The translations under genes and the position numbers were made by a program. A DNA stretch of 34,433 nucleotides from Betaproteobacteria bacterium (GTDB lineage Bacteria > Pseudomonadota > Gammaproteobacteria > Burkholderiales > SG8-39), in assembly GCA_947466535.1 (NCBI GenBank), contig CANIEV010000022.1:1-34433 (forward strand). Reading direction: 5' to 3'. Shown one piece after another: positions 22,671 to 31,774 of this stretch (within the stretch, counting starts at the first letter, position 1; each line of letters starts with the position of its first letter). A model generated the notes under the pieces. That model did not search any database, had not been told where the DNA came from, and saw only the letters and a list, made by a program, of their open reading frames with translations.

Positions 22671-23459
22671 TCAGGCCTTCTTGAACTTTGCGGCGAGTTT
22701 TTCTGTTTCGCGCGCGAGCATTGTTATGTCCACGCCGACCGCGACGAAACTCGCGCCGAGTTCGATGTAATGTCGTGCGAGTTTTTCGTCCGGCGTGAGA
22801 ATGCCCGCCGCCTTGCCGCACTTGATGATGCGGCGGATGGCCTCGTCGATCGCCTTCTGGACATCGGGGTGGCCGGGATTGCCGATATGCCCGAGGCCGG
22901 CGGAGAGATCGGCCGGGCCGATGAACACGCCATCGACACCGTCCACGTTGGCGATTGCTTCGAGATTGTCCAGGCCCTGCTTCGTTTCGATCTGCAGCAG
23001 GAGGCAGGTCTCGGCGGCGGCGACGCGGAAGTATTCCTTCACCCTGCCAAAGCGCGTGGCGCGGGTGGTGCCCCCAAGGCCGCGCACACCGTCAGGCGGA
23101 TAGCGGGTGTAGGCCACGGCATTGCGCGCTTCTTCCTCGGTCTGGATGTAAGGGATCAGCAGCGACTGCGCACCCGCGTCGAGATAGCGCTTGATCAGCA
23201 CCATGTCGTTCCAGGCGGGGCGCACCACCGGGTGCGCGGGCGAGGAGGGGATGCCGACATTGCCCGCGGCCACACCCTGCAACTGGCGGGTCACCATGAA
23301 GAGATCGTTGGGCGAATGCTCGGTGTCGAGCAGCAGCCAGTCGAAGCCGGAACCGGCGACCACTTCCGCCGCGTATTCGCTGCACAGGCTGGTCCAGAGG
23401 CCGATTTGCGGAATGCCTGAGGCGATTGCGCGTTTGAAATTGTTTGCCGGGATATCCAA
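22671..23459 (-). CDS. HpcH/HpaI-type class II pyruvate aldolase
   Basis: A 262-residue TIM-barrel aldolase that splits 4-hydroxy-2-oxo acids into pyruvate and an aldehyde or oxo acid using a divalent metal. Visible residues: base H48 (LLLDTEHSPND), E158 (LLQIETKQG) and D184 (FIGPADLSAGLG). The 26-residue spacing between the two metal ligands equals that in HpaI (E149, D175). A natural task here would be cleavage of a ring-cleavage product, for example 4-carboxy-4-hydroxy-2-oxoadipate made by LigJ, since no LigK (RraA-type) aldolase is in the window. That assignment is inference. It lies 29 nt after the IlvD/Edd dehydratase gene. Confidence 0.9.
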   Translation of the reverse strand: MDIPANNFKRAIASGIPQIGLWTSLCSEYAAEVVAGSGFDWLLLDTEHSPNDLFMVTRQLQGVAAGNVGIPSSPAHPVVRPAWNDMVLIKRYLDAGAQSLLIPYIQTEEEARNAVAYTRYPPDGVRGLGGTTRATRFGRVKEYFRVAAAETCLLLQIETKQGLDNLEAIANVDGVDGVFIGPADLSAGLGHIGNPGHPDVQKAIDEAIRRIIKCGKAAGILTPDEKLARHYIELGASFVAVGVDITMLARETEKLAAKFKKA

Positions 23460-23488
23460 ATGACACTCCGAGGGGGCAGGTTGATCGT

Positions 23489-25213
23489 TCAGTGAATTTC
23501 GGGATCGGCGGTCGGGCCGGTGCCTTCGAGAAAATCGAAGTCACAGCCGTCGTTCGCCTGGGTGATGTGCTTCGAGAACAGCGCGCCGTAGCCGCGGCTG
23601 AACTTCGGCGCGGGCGTGACCCACTGACGCTTCCTGCGCATCATTTCGGCATCGTCTATTTTTAGCGAAATGCGTCGTCCGGGAACGTCGAGTTCGATCA
23701 GGTCGCCGGTTTTCACCAGCGCGAGCGGCCCGCCGACGAAGGATTCGGGCGCGACATGCAGCACGCACGCCCCGTAGCTGGTGCCGCTCATTCGCGCATC
23801 CGAAATGCGCACCATGTCACGCACGCCCTGCTGCAGCAGCTTTTTCGGGATCGGCAACTGGCCCCATTCGGGCATGCCCGGCGCGCCGCGCGGGCCGGCG
23901 TTGCGAAGCACCAGCACCGAGTCGGCATCCACATCCAGCGCCGGGTCGTCAATGCGCGCGCTCATGTCGTTGTAGCTCTCGAACACGACCGCGCGGCCGG
24001 TATGTTTCAGGAGATGTTCTTCCATCGCCGCCGGCTTGATGATCGCGCCGTCTGGCGCGAGGTTTCCGTGCAGCACCGCAAGGCCGCCCGCGGGCACCAG
24101 CGGCTTGTCGCGGGTGCGGATCACCTCGTCGTTGTGCGAGACCGCGCCGGAGATGTTCTCGCCGAGGGTCTTGCCCGTGACGCTCAGCGTATTCGTGTCG
24201 AGAAGGTCGGTGATGCGGGCGAGCAGCGCGGGCAATCCACCGGCGTAGTAAAAATCTTCCATCAGAAAACGGCCCGAGGGCCGCAGGTCGGCGATCACCG
24301 GCGTGGTTTTCGAGATTTCGTCGAAGCGCTCGAGCGTGAGCGGAATGCCGGCGCGGCGCGCCATCGCGATCAGGTGAATGATCGCGTTGGTGGACCCGCC
24401 GAGCGCGAGCACAGTGGTGATCGCGTTGTCGAACGAGGCGACGGTAAGGATGTCCGTCGGCTTCAGGTCCTCCCAGACCATGTCGACGATGCGCCGACCG
24501 CTGAGGCTCGCCATGCGTGCGTGGTTGGAGTCGGCGGCGGGAATCGATGCGGCGCCGGGCAGCGACAGGCCGAGCGTTTCGACCGCGCTCGTCATGGTGG
24601 AGGCGGTGCCCATGGTCATGCAGTGGCCGGGTGAACGCGCGATTCCGTCCTCGACGCCGCGCCAGTCCGCTTCGGTGATGTTGCCGGCGCGCAGTTCCGC
24701 CCAGTATTTCCACACGTCCGACCCCGAGCCGAGCGTCTTGCCCTGCCAGTTGCCGCGCAGCATCGGACCGGCGGGCATGAAAATCGCGGGAAGGCCCATG
24801 CTGATTGCGCCCATCAGCAGGCCGGGCGTGGTCTTGTCGCAGCCGCCCATCAGCACGCAGCCGTCCGCAGGGTACGAGCGCAGGAGTTCTTCCGCCTCCA
24901 TCGCGAGCATGTTGCGGTACATCATCGTGGAAGGCTTCTGGAACGGTTCGGACAATGTGATCGCTGGCATCTCGACAGGAAAGCCGCCGGCCTGCCATAC
25001 GCCGCGCTTCACCTCTTCCACACGCAGCTTGAAATGGCTGTGGCAGGGATTGATATCGCTCCAGGTGTTGAGGATCGCGATCACCGGCTTGCCGAGATAG
25101 TCGGCACGGTCATAGCCCATCTGCGCGGTGCGCGAGCGGTGGCCGAAGGAGCGAAGGTCCTTTGCGCCGTACCAGCGGTGGCTGCGCAGTTCTTCCGGGA
25201 GTTTGCGTTTCAT
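23489..25213 (-). CDS. IlvD/Edd-family dehydratase (sugar-acid dehydratase type)
   Basis: A 574-residue iron-sulfur dehydratase that removes water from a 2,3-dihydroxy acid to give a 2-oxo-3-deoxy acid. Cluster ligands are C57 (DINPCHSH), C125 ([10 protein letters not shown]) and C198 (SPGHCMTMG). These match the spacing of L-arabinonate and xylonate dehydratases with a [2Fe-2S] cluster and differ from IlvD in detail. The C-terminal [17 protein letters not shown] carries the substrate Ser. The start at 25213 ([20 protein letters not shown]) fits the family; the frame upstream is unconserved. With the HpaI-type aldolase directly downstream, the two would turn a sugar acid or polyhydroxy acid into pyruvate plus an aldehyde. 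It is first in the minus-strand operon. Confidence 0.88.
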   Translation of the reverse strand: MKRKLPEELRSHRWYGAKDLRSFGHRSRTAQMGYDRADYLGKPVIAILNTWSDINPCHSHFKLRVEEVKRGVWQAGGFPVEMPAITLSEPFQKPSTMMYRNMLAMEAEELLRSYPADGCVLMGGCDKTTPGLLMGAISMGLPAIFMPAGPMLRGNWQGKTLGSGSDVWKYWAELRAGNITEADWRGVEDGIARSPGHCMTMGTASTMTSAVETLGLSLPGAASIPAADSNHARMASLSGRRIVDMVWEDLKPTDILTVASFDNAITTVLALGGSTNAIIHLIAMARRAGIPLTLERFDEISKTTPVIADLRPSGRFLMEDFYYAGGLPALLARITDLLDTNTLSVTGKTLGENISGAVSHNDEVIRTRDKPLVPAGGLAVLHGNLAPDGAIIKPAAMEEHLLKHTGRAVVFESYNDMSARIDDPALDVDADSVLVLRNAGPRGAPGMPEWGQLPIPKKLLQQGVRDMVRISDARMSGTSYGACVLHVAPESFVGGPLALVKTGDLIELDVPGRRISLKIDDAEMMRRKRQWVTPAPKFSRGYGALFSKHITQANDGCDFDFLEGTGPTADPEIH

Positions 25214-25263
25214 CGGGCGGGATCGATAGGAGGGGACGGTCGGCGGAAGCGGTAACAACAGGG

Positions 25264-25275
25264 AATCCGCGGATT
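25264..25275. promoter_or_regulatory. Perfect palindrome in divergent gap (candidate operator)
   Basis: AATCCGCGGATT is a perfect 12-bp palindrome in the 169-nt gap between the divergent dehydratase and deacetylase genes. Its place, about 50 nt above the dehydratase start, fits an operator. No promoter pair of good quality was found around it, so confidence is low. Confidence 0.3.
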
Positions 25276-25382
25276 GTAGCGGGGCAGGCCGGAAGGCAGC
25301 GAAGCAGCTTCGGAGTTTTCTTTTCGGGGTGGGGCTGGCATGGCATGATGTCCGCTCCCTCGGAGGCGGAGAGAGCAGGGCG

Positions 25383-26246
25383 ATGAGTGCGAAATCGGGC
25401 GTGCGGCGCATGGGCGCGGATTTCCGCTGGCCGGGTGGCCGGCGGGTGGCTCTCGTCTTCAACATTGCCTATGAGGCCTGGTCGGACGGCAAGGCGCCGG
25501 GAATCGGTCCGATGGGTAATGTGCTTGCGCCAGGCTTCTTCGACACCAATGCGGATTCCTGGGCGAACTTTGGCGCGGTGCGCGGCATACAACGGCTGCT
25601 AGACATCGCGGATGGAAACGGCATTCGCACCAGCGTGATGGTGAACGGCGTCCTCGCGGAGCGCCATCCCGAGACGGTGCGGAATGTGCAGGACCGCGGC
25701 CACGAAGTGCTGGCGCATTCCTGGGGCATGGACGTGATCCCGGTGTACTTCAAGCCGGAAGAGGAGCGCGCCAACCTGCATCGCACGGCAGGCGCAATCC
25801 GCAAGGTGACCGGCGTCCAGCCTCGGGGCTGGATCAGTCCGCGCGGCACCGGAAGCATGGATACGCCGCGAATCCTCGCCGAAGAGGGCTTCCTGTGGCA
25901 CGGCGACTGCAACGACGATGACCTGCCCTACGTGCAGGTGTTCGGCGATCGTCGCATCGTGGCGATCCCCCTCACGATGGACATCAACGATCTTCCGTGG
26001 TGCATCCGCTACGGCAATCCGCCGGGCGGGCTGCTCGACATGTTTCACCAGACGCTCGAGGCGGCGCGGGTGCGGGAATCCCGCGCGATCATGCTCGACG
26101 CCACCGCGCATACGCATGTATTCGGCCGCGCGGCGGGCGCCTGGGTGTTCGATGAAATGATGCGCGCCGCGCTGCGCCACGAGGACGTGTGGATCACCAC
26201 ACGCGAAGAGATGGCGACATACGTTCTGGAGCAGTCGGGCGCGTAA
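25383..26246 (+). CDS. Polysaccharide deacetylase-family protein, PuuE (metal-independent allantoinase)-like
   Basis: A 287-residue NodB-fold hydrolase. It has the core strand [12 protein letters not shown] (about 22-33), where true deacetylases carry the TFDD metal motif, and [17 protein letters not shown] (about 104-120), like the GHEVAxHxW segment of PuuE. The first metal Asp is therefore missing, and a cyclic amide or imide hydrolase of the PuuE or cyclic imidase type is more likely than sugar deacetylation. The ATG at 25383 is preceded by AGGG. It is the first plus-strand gene before the Bug protein (47 nt gap) and the hydroxyquinol genes. Opening of a cyclic amide from a nitrogen heterocycle would fit the locus, but this is inference. 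Confidence 0.75.
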   Translation: MSAKSGVRRMGADFRWPGGRRVALVFNIAYEAWSDGKAPGIGPMGNVLAPGFFDTNADSWANFGAVRGIQRLLDIADGNGIRTSVMVNGVLAERHPETVRNVQDRGHEVLAHSWGMDVIPVYFKPEEERANLHRTAGAIRKVTGVQPRGWISPRGTGSMDTPRILAEEGFLWHGDCNDDDLPYVQVFGDRRIVAIPLTMDINDLPWCIRYGNPPGGLLDMFHQTLEAARVRESRAIMLDATAHTHVFGRAAGAWVFDEMMRAALRHEDVWITTREEMATYVLEQSGA

Positions 26247-26293
26247 GCGTTGCAGGCGGCACGCATGTGCTTGTACACGGAGGAGGAAAGGTG

Positions 26294-27256
26294 ATGACTA
26301 TGGTTCGATACCTGGCGGCGGCTGTTGCCGCGCTGATTTTTTCGGGCGCGGCCTTCGCGCAGTCCTATCCTTCGCGTCCGGTGCGTTTCGTGGTCGCGTT
26401 TGCGCCCGGAGGGATTGCGGATGTGGCGGCCCGCCTGATTGCGGCGAAGCTGGGCGATGCCTGGGGCCAGCCGGTGCTGGTGGAAAACCGCGCCGGGGCC
26501 GGTGGCAACGTGGGTACGGTGGCGGTGGCGCGTTCGCCCGCCGACGGCTACACGGTGCTGGTCACGACGACATCGGTGACGGTGAATCCGAGCCTGAGCA
26601 AAAACGCGGGCTATGACCTGGAGAAGGATCTGGTAGCGGTGATCAACATGGCCTCCAGCCCGAACCTGATCGTCGCGCATCCGGGGCTGGGTGCGGCCAA
26701 TCTTCAGCAGGCGATCGCGAAGGCGCGTACGGGCAAGCTCAATTACGGTTCCGCCGGCGCGGGGACCACGCCGCATCTCACCGCGGAGCACCTGTTCAAG
26801 ACGCTGGCGAAAGTGAATGTCGCGCATATTCCGTACAAGGGCGCGGGTCCGGCGATCGCGGCGGCTGTGGCGGGAGAAGTGGAGATGGCGAGCGTGGCGA
26901 TGCCGCCCGCGGTGCCGCAGGTAAAGGCGGGAAAACTCGTCGGTCTGGCGGTGACGAGCAACAAGCGCGTTGCGGCATTGCCTGATGTGCCCACCGTGGC
27001 GGAATCGGGCTTTCCCGGTTTCGAGGACTACACCTGGGTCGGCCTGTTCATGCCGGCGGGTTCGCCGCCCGAGGCGGTTGCGCGGCTCAATGCCGAGGTG
27101 GAAAAGCTGATTGCAACCGCCGATGTGAAGGAGCGGCTGGCAGCGCTGGGATTCGAGACCGTGGGTGGCGCCCCGCAAAGCTTTGCCCGCTACCTGAAGA
27201 CGGAGCTGACCCGGTGGGCCGAGGTGGTGCGCGATACCGGGGCGAAGGTCGACTGA
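26294..27256 (+). CDS. Bug/TctC-family periplasmic solute-binding protein
   Basis: A 320-residue Sec-exported protein: MTMVRYLAAAVAALIFSGAA is a signal peptide with cleavage likely after AFA. The mature part YPSRPVRFVVAFAPGGIADVAAR, VENRAGAGGNVGTV and IPYKGAGPAIAAAVAGEVEM is classic Bug. The ATG at 26294 is chosen because AGGAGG ends 7 nt before it; a GTG one codon earlier and an ATG two codons later are less well placed. No TctAB genes adjoin. It stands before the maleylacetate reductase gene and likely captures the substrate of this operon. Confidence 0.93.
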   Translation: MTMVRYLAAAVAALIFSGAAFAQSYPSRPVRFVVAFAPGGIADVAARLIAAKLGDAWGQPVLVENRAGAGGNVGTVAVARSPADGYTVLVTTTSVTVNPSLSKNAGYDLEKDLVAVINMASSPNLIVAHPGLGAANLQQAIAKARTGKLNYGSAGAGTTPHLTAEHLFKTLAKVNVAHIPYKGAGPAIAAAVAGEVEMASVAMPPAVPQVKAGKLVGLAVTSNKRVAALPDVPTVAESGFPGFEDYTWVGLFMPAGSPPEAVARLNAEVEKLIATADVKERLAALGFETVGGAPQSFARYLKTELTRWAEVVRDTGAKVD

Positions 27257-27338
27257 CGCTGGTCTGACGGCGCACGGGTGAGCCGGGGGAAAGCCGTCGC
27301 GCCTGAAGCATAATGCCGGTCCTGCCGGGGCAATTCTC

Positions 27339-28421
27339 ATGACCAAAAAACTGACCGTTCCTCCGCTTTCATTCACCCACGTCGGCTTGCCCTCGCGGGT
27401 GGTGTTCGGTGCAGGTTCCCTGTCCACGCTCAATGCCGAGATCGATCGTCTCGGTGCGAGGCGCGCGCTGGTGCTCGCGACGCCCTTCCAGAAGGCCGAG
27501 GGCGAACGCATCGCGGCAATCCTCGGGGATCGATACGCCGGGTTGTTCGATCGCGCGGAAATGCATGTGCCGATCGAGACCGCGCGCGAGGCGCGCGAGG
27601 TCGCCAAGAGGCTGGGCGCCGATTGCGCGGTGACTGTGGGTGGCGGGTCGACCACCGGCCTTGGCAAGGCGATCGCGCTTGAGTCGTCCTTGCCGATCCT
27701 TGCAATTCCGACCACCTACGCCGGCTCCGAAGTCACCACGATCTATGGCATCACCGAGGCAGGCCAGAAAAAGACCGGCCGCGATCCGCGCGTACTGCCA
27801 AAAACGGTGATCTACGATCCGGAGTTGACCCTCGGCCTGCCGGTGGGAATGTCGGTCACCAGCGGCATGAACGCGATCGCGCATGCGGTCGAAGGGCTGT
27901 ATGCGCAGGACGCGAGCCCGATCACAGACATGATTTCCGAGGACGGCATACGCGCGCTAGCCGCGGGATTGCCGCGAGTCGTGGCATCGCCGCGCGATAG
28001 GGCGGCACGCAGCGATTGCCTCTACGGTGCATGGCTGTGCGGCACCGCACTCGGTTCGGTGGGCATGGCGCTGCATCACAAGCTCTGTCATGTGCTCGGC
28101 GGCACCTGGAACCTGCCGCATGCGGAGACGCACACGATTGTTCTGCCGCAGGCGATTTCCTACAACGCCCAGGCCGCCGCCCGGCAGCTCGAGCGCGCCG
28201 GGCGTGCGCTTGGCAATCCGAACGTTGCACAAGCCTTGTTCGACCTCGCCGCCGGGCTCGGTGCGCCGATGGCCTTGCGCGACATCGGCATGAAGGAATC
28301 CGAGCTTGACCGTGCGGCGGAGCTTGCGGTGCAGTCGCCGTATTACAACCCGCGGCCGATCGAGCGCGGGGCAATTCGCGCCTTGCTCGACGACGCATTC
28401 TTCGGGCGCCGACCGAAATAA
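27339..28421 (+). CDS. Maleylacetate reductase (iron-containing alcohol dehydrogenase family)
   Basis: A 360-residue enzyme reducing maleylacetate to 3-oxoadipate with NAD(P)H. Features: FGAGSLSTL near residue 23, the nucleotide-binding GGGSTTGLGK (101-110), PTTYAGSEVTTIYGIT typical of maleylacetate reductases, and the His cluster at 246, 247, 251, 261 and 265 in HHKLCHVLGG and PHAETH. The length agrees with the family (about 350-360). With the hydroxyquinol dioxygenase encoded 4.4 kb downstream in the same direction it completes the hydroxyquinol lower route. A weak hairpin and no strong promoter are seen in the 82-nt gap before it. Confidence 0.9.
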   Translation: MTKKLTVPPLSFTHVGLPSRVVFGAGSLSTLNAEIDRLGARRALVLATPFQKAEGERIAAILGDRYAGLFDRAEMHVPIETAREAREVAKRLGADCAVTVGGGSTTGLGKAIALESSLPILAIPTTYAGSEVTTIYGITEAGQKKTGRDPRVLPKTVIYDPELTLGLPVGMSVTSGMNAIAHAVEGLYAQDASPITDMISEDGIRALAAGLPRVVASPRDRAARSDCLYGAWLCGTALGSVGMALHHKLCHVLGGTWNLPHAETHTIVLPQAISYNAQAAARQLERAGRALGNPNVAQALFDLAAGLGAPMALRDIGMKESELDRAAELAVQSPYYNPRPIERGAIRALLDDAFFGRRPK

Positions 28422-28475
28422 GCCGTACGGTTCAGATCAACGACATTCATTGAATCCCGACAGGAGTCGACCCCC

Positions 28476-29420
28476 ATGGCAGTCTCGAAAAAACCGGTGA
28501 AACACAAGATTGGCTGGATCGGCCTCGGCAGGATGGGCTTTGCCATGTCGCAGCGTCTGCTCAAGAACGGCTGCGACGTATCGGTGTGGAACCGGACCAA
28601 GTCCAAGGCCGATCCGCTCGCGGAATACGGCGCGCGCATCGTGAACCGGATCTCGGATCTGTCGGGCTGCGACATGGTGTTCACCATGGTCTCGACCACC
28701 GACGACCTGATGCAGGTGCTGTTCGGCAAGGGCGGCCTGCTTACCGGCGCGCGCAAGCCGAAGATGGTGATCGACAATTCCTCGATTTCGGATGATGGCT
28801 CGGCGGAAATCCGCGCACGATGCGCGAAGCTCAAGGTGGCCTACCTGTGTGCGCCGGTGTCGGGCAACGCCAAGGTGGCGAAGGCGGGCAAGCTGTGGAC
28901 GGTCGCCTCCGGTCCCGCGTCTGCCTTCAAGGTCGCGGAACCGTACCTCGCGATGTTCGGGCGCGGCGTGACTTACGTGGGCGAAGGGGAACTCGCACGG
29001 GTGTGGAAGATTGCGCACAACACCATGTTCGGCGTGATCATCCAGTCTCTCTGCGAGATCACCGTGCTTGCGGAAAAGGCGGGCATTCCGCGGCACGTGT
29101 TCCTCGAGTCGATCAACAACAGCGTGCTCGGGTCAATGTACACCCGGTACAAGACTCCGGTGCTCACCAACCTCACCTTCGACCAGGTGACGTTCACGCC
29201 CAAACTGCTGCTCAAGGACATGGACCTCGGGATGAGCGCAGGCAAGAAATTCGGTGTGGCGATGCCCGCCGCCGCCGCAACCCGCGAGTCGGTGTCATCG
29301 GTGGTCGGTCGCGGTTACGACGAGGTGGACTTCGCGATCCTGATCAAGGAGATTGCGGCGGCATCAGGGCTTCAACTGAAGCCGGAAAAGGTGAAGGTCG
29401 GCGACGGGCTGAGCGATTAA
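28476..29420 (+). CDS. NAD(P)-dependent beta-hydroxyacid dehydrogenase
   Basis: A 314-residue member of the 3-hydroxyisobutyrate/6-phosphogluconate dehydrogenase-like family. The Rossmann motif GWIGLGRMG is at 13-21, the substrate loop APVSGNAKVAKAGKL at 126-140 and the catalytic pair K178 and N182 in KIAHNTM, four residues apart as expected. WNRT after strand 2 suggests NADP preference (Arg after Asn). AGGAG precedes the ATG by about 11 nt. It oxidises or reduces a hydroxyacid or aldehyde acid that cannot be named. A related but clearly different enzyme is encoded two genes later; the two may act on successive intermediates. Confidence 0.87.
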   Translation: MAVSKKPVKHKIGWIGLGRMGFAMSQRLLKNGCDVSVWNRTKSKADPLAEYGARIVNRISDLSGCDMVFTMVSTTDDLMQVLFGKGGLLTGARKPKMVIDNSSISDDGSAEIRARCAKLKVAYLCAPVSGNAKVAKAGKLWTVASGPASAFKVAEPYLAMFGRGVTYVGEGELARVWKIAHNTMFGVIIQSLCEITVLAEKAGIPRHVFLESINNSVLGSMYTRYKTPVLTNLTFDQVTFTPKLLLKDMDLGMSAGKKFGVAMPAAAATRESVSSVVGRGYDEVDFAILIKEIAAASGLQLKPEKVKVGDGLSD

Positions 29421-29448
29421 TCCGAAAACGCAACGCGCGAGGAGAACG

Positions 29449-30810
29449 ATGATGACCAGAACCGTTATTCGTGGCGGATGGGTGGTGAGCATGGACCCGC
29501 GCCTGGGCAATCTGCGCGGCGGCGAGGTGCTGATCGACGGCGACAAGATCGTCGAAGTGGGTGCGAAGGTGAATGCCGAGGGCGCGGAGGTGCTCGATGC
29601 CACCGGGTGCATCGTGATTCCCGGGCTGATCAATGCGCACCAGCATACCTGGCAGACCGGACTTCGCGGCGTGGCGGGCAACTGGACGATCCTGGAATAT
29701 TTTCGCCATGTGCACGCGGGGCTGGCGACGAAATTCCGCCCGGATGACATCTACATCGCGAACCTTGTCGGCGCACTCAACCAGATCAATTGCGGCACCA
29801 CGACGCTGGTGGACTGGTGCCACAACAACCCGACGCCGGATCACACTGATCGCGCGATCGACGGATTGATCGAGTCCGGAATACGCGCCGCGTTTTTCCA
29901 CGGCTCGCCCAAGCCGGATCCGAAGCCGGGCGAGAAGCCTTTCTGGGAGGTGCCGCACCCGAGGAGCGAGGTGAAGCGCCTGATGGGACGCAGGCTGCCT
30001 GCGAACAAGGGGCTGGTGACGCTTGGTCTTGCGATCCTCGGGCCGCATTACTCGACGTATGACGTCGCGGTCTCGGACTTCAAGCTCGCGCGCGAGTTCG
30101 GGCTGATCGCGAGCATGCATTGCGCGGGTGCCGCAGCGAAGACCCCTGATGGCTGGGACCGACTCGCCGCGGAAGGCCTGCTGGGGGACAACAACAACAT
30201 CGTGCACGGCAACAATCTCTCCGATGCGCAGCTCGATTTCATGCTCGACCGATGCGTGACCTTCTCGCTCACACCCGAGACGGAAATGACGCAGGGCCAC
30301 GGCTTCGCGATCACCGGCAGGCTGCGCAAGCGCGGCCACAAGCCCTCGCTCGGCGTCGATCTCGAATCGAGCATCTCGGGTGACATGTTCGCGGTGGCGC
30401 GGATGGCGCTGGCCACCCAGCGCGCGACGGATAACGACGAGTCACGCGCGGTGGCGGGCAAGCTGCCCGACACCTCGAGCATCACCTGCCGGGAGGCACT
30501 CGAGTGGATCACGATCGAAGGCGCGCGGATGCTCAAGATGGACGACCGCATCGGGTCGATCACGCCGGGCAAGCAGGCCGACATCGTTCTGGTGCGAGCC
30601 GATGCGATCAACATGTGGCCGGTGCACGATCCGGTGGTGAGTCTGGTGACTCAGGCCTCGATTGCCAACATCGATACGGTGCTGATCGCGGGCAAGACGA
30701 AGAAGCGCCATGGCAAGCTGACCGTGCGCAAGATGGAGGGCAAGTTGTCCGAACTCGCCGCCTCGGGCGAGCGGATACTGCGAGAGATGGGTCTCGCCGC
30801 GGCGGCATGA
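29449..30810 (+). CDS. Amidohydrolase, AtzA/TrzN/SsnA-like deaminase or chlorohydrolase
   Basis: A 453-residue metal-dependent hydrolase. After an N-terminal beta-sandwich comes H64-x-H66 in LINAHQHTWQT, then H224 (ASMHCAG), H253 (IVHGNN) and D304 (LGVDLESS), the mononuclear metal site of the subgroup that deaminates or dechlorinates aromatic nitrogen rings. The C-terminal GSITPGKQADIVLV is also typical. GAGGAG precedes the ATG. In an operon with hydroxyquinol dioxygenase and two dehydrogenases it may remove an amino or chloro group from a ring or hydrolyse a ring amide. The substrate cannot be named. The next gene starts 10 nt later. Confidence 0.87.
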   Translation: MMTRTVIRGGWVVSMDPRLGNLRGGEVLIDGDKIVEVGAKVNAEGAEVLDATGCIVIPGLINAHQHTWQTGLRGVAGNWTILEYFRHVHAGLATKFRPDDIYIANLVGALNQINCGTTTLVDWCHNNPTPDHTDRAIDGLIESGIRAAFFHGSPKPDPKPGEKPFWEVPHPRSEVKRLMGRRLPANKGLVTLGLAILGPHYSTYDVAVSDFKLAREFGLIASMHCAGAAAKTPDGWDRLAAEGLLGDNNNIVHGNNLSDAQLDFMLDRCVTFSLTPETEMTQGHGFAITGRLRKRGHKPSLGVDLESSISGDMFAVARMALATQRATDNDESRAVAGKLPDTSSITCREALEWITIEGARMLKMDDRIGSITPGKQADIVLVRADAINMWPVHDPVVSLVTQASIANIDTVLIAGKTKKRHGKLTVRKMEGKLSELAASGERILREMGLAAAA

Positions 30811-30820
30811 GGCAGATGCG

Positions 30821-31774
30821 TTGAGTGCAACCATCAAGCGTCCTGCCGTCGGATGGATCGGCGTGGGAAAGATGGGCCTGCCGATGGCGAGCCGCGTGCT
30901 CGCCGCGGGTTATGCGGTGAAGGCCTTCGATCCGGTCGGTGCGAATCTGGATCAGCTCGCGACGCGCGGGGCGGCGCGTGCCGCCTCGGCCTCGGATGCT
31001 GCGAGCGGAGCAGATGTCATCGTTTCCTCGCTTCCGGACGATGCGGTTCTGCGGCGGGCGGTGCTCGGCGAGGAAGGAATTCTTTCCGGCGCGAAGCGCG
31101 GCGCGGTGTTTGTCGAGACGAGCACGGTGTCCCCGTCGGTGTCGGAAGAAGTCGCGAAAGTGACCGCGGAACGAGGCGTCGACTACGTGCGTGTCGCGGT
31201 GTCGGGCAATCCGGTGCTCGCAGAGGCGGGAACACTCACGGTGCTGGCCTCGGGGCCGCGCGCCGCATGGGAGCGGGTGCGGCCGTTGCTCGACTGCATC
31301 GGCGACAAGCACTTTCATGTGGGCGAGGCGGAGCAGGCGCGCACGCTCAAGCTGGTTATCAACCTGATGATCGCGGTGTCCGCGGGCATGATGGCCGAGG
31401 CGCTCGCGCTTGGACGAAAGGGCGGGATCGAGTGGTTGACGATGCTCGAGGTGATTGAATCGAGCGCGGTTGCCTCGCCGATGGTCAAATACAAGACACC
31501 GGTGTTGCGCGAGCGCGATTTTGGCTCCACGTTCTCGTGCTTCCAGATGATGAAGGATCTGGACCTGATCCTCGATGCGGGCAGGGCGACCGGAGTGCCG
31601 CTCGCACTCACGGCGCTGCTGCGGCAGATGTACGAGGCGACCGCCGGGCAGGGGTGGGGCGGCGATGATTACATTGCGACCGTGAAACTTGTCGAGCGGC
31701 TCGCGGGGCTGGGTGAAACCATGCAGGGCAATCAAAGGCACGGGCTTGATGTGCAAACGGAGGCGGGAAAATGA
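30821..31774 (+). CDS. NAD(P)-dependent beta-hydroxyacid dehydrogenase (TTG start)
   Basis: A 317-residue beta-hydroxyacid dehydrogenase. GWIGVGKMGLPMA is the nucleotide-binding motif (11-23), VAVSGNPVLAEAGTLTVLASG the substrate loop and K177/N181 in KLVINLM the catalytic pair. FDPVGA after strand 2 suggests NAD use, unlike the paralogue at 28476. The start is a TTG: GAGG lies 8 nt before it, an ATG five bases upstream is out of frame and hits a stop, and the next in-frame ATG lies inside the Rossmann motif. The stop overlaps the ATG of the Bug gene by 4 nt. Substrate unknown. Confidence 0.87.
   Translation: MSATIKRPAVGWIGVGKMGLPMASRVLAAGYAVKAFDPVGANLDQLATRGAARAASASDAASGADVIVSSLPDDAVLRRAVLGEEGILSGAKRGAVFVETSTVSPSVSEEVAKVTAERGVDYVRVAVSGNPVLAEAGTLTVLASGPRAAWERVRPLLDCIGDKHFHVGEAEQARTLKLVINLMIAVSAGMMAEALALGRKGGIEWLTMLEVIESSAVASPMVKYKTPVLRERDFGSTFSCFQMMKDLDLILDAGRATGVPLALTALLRQMYEATAGQGWGGDDYIATVKLVERLAGLGETMQGNQRHGLDVQTEAGK

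Noticed and set aside
27267..27299. Terminator between the Bug gene and maleylacetate reductase
   Set aside because: GACGGC and GCCGTC could pair, but the loop is over 20 nt and there is no T-run.
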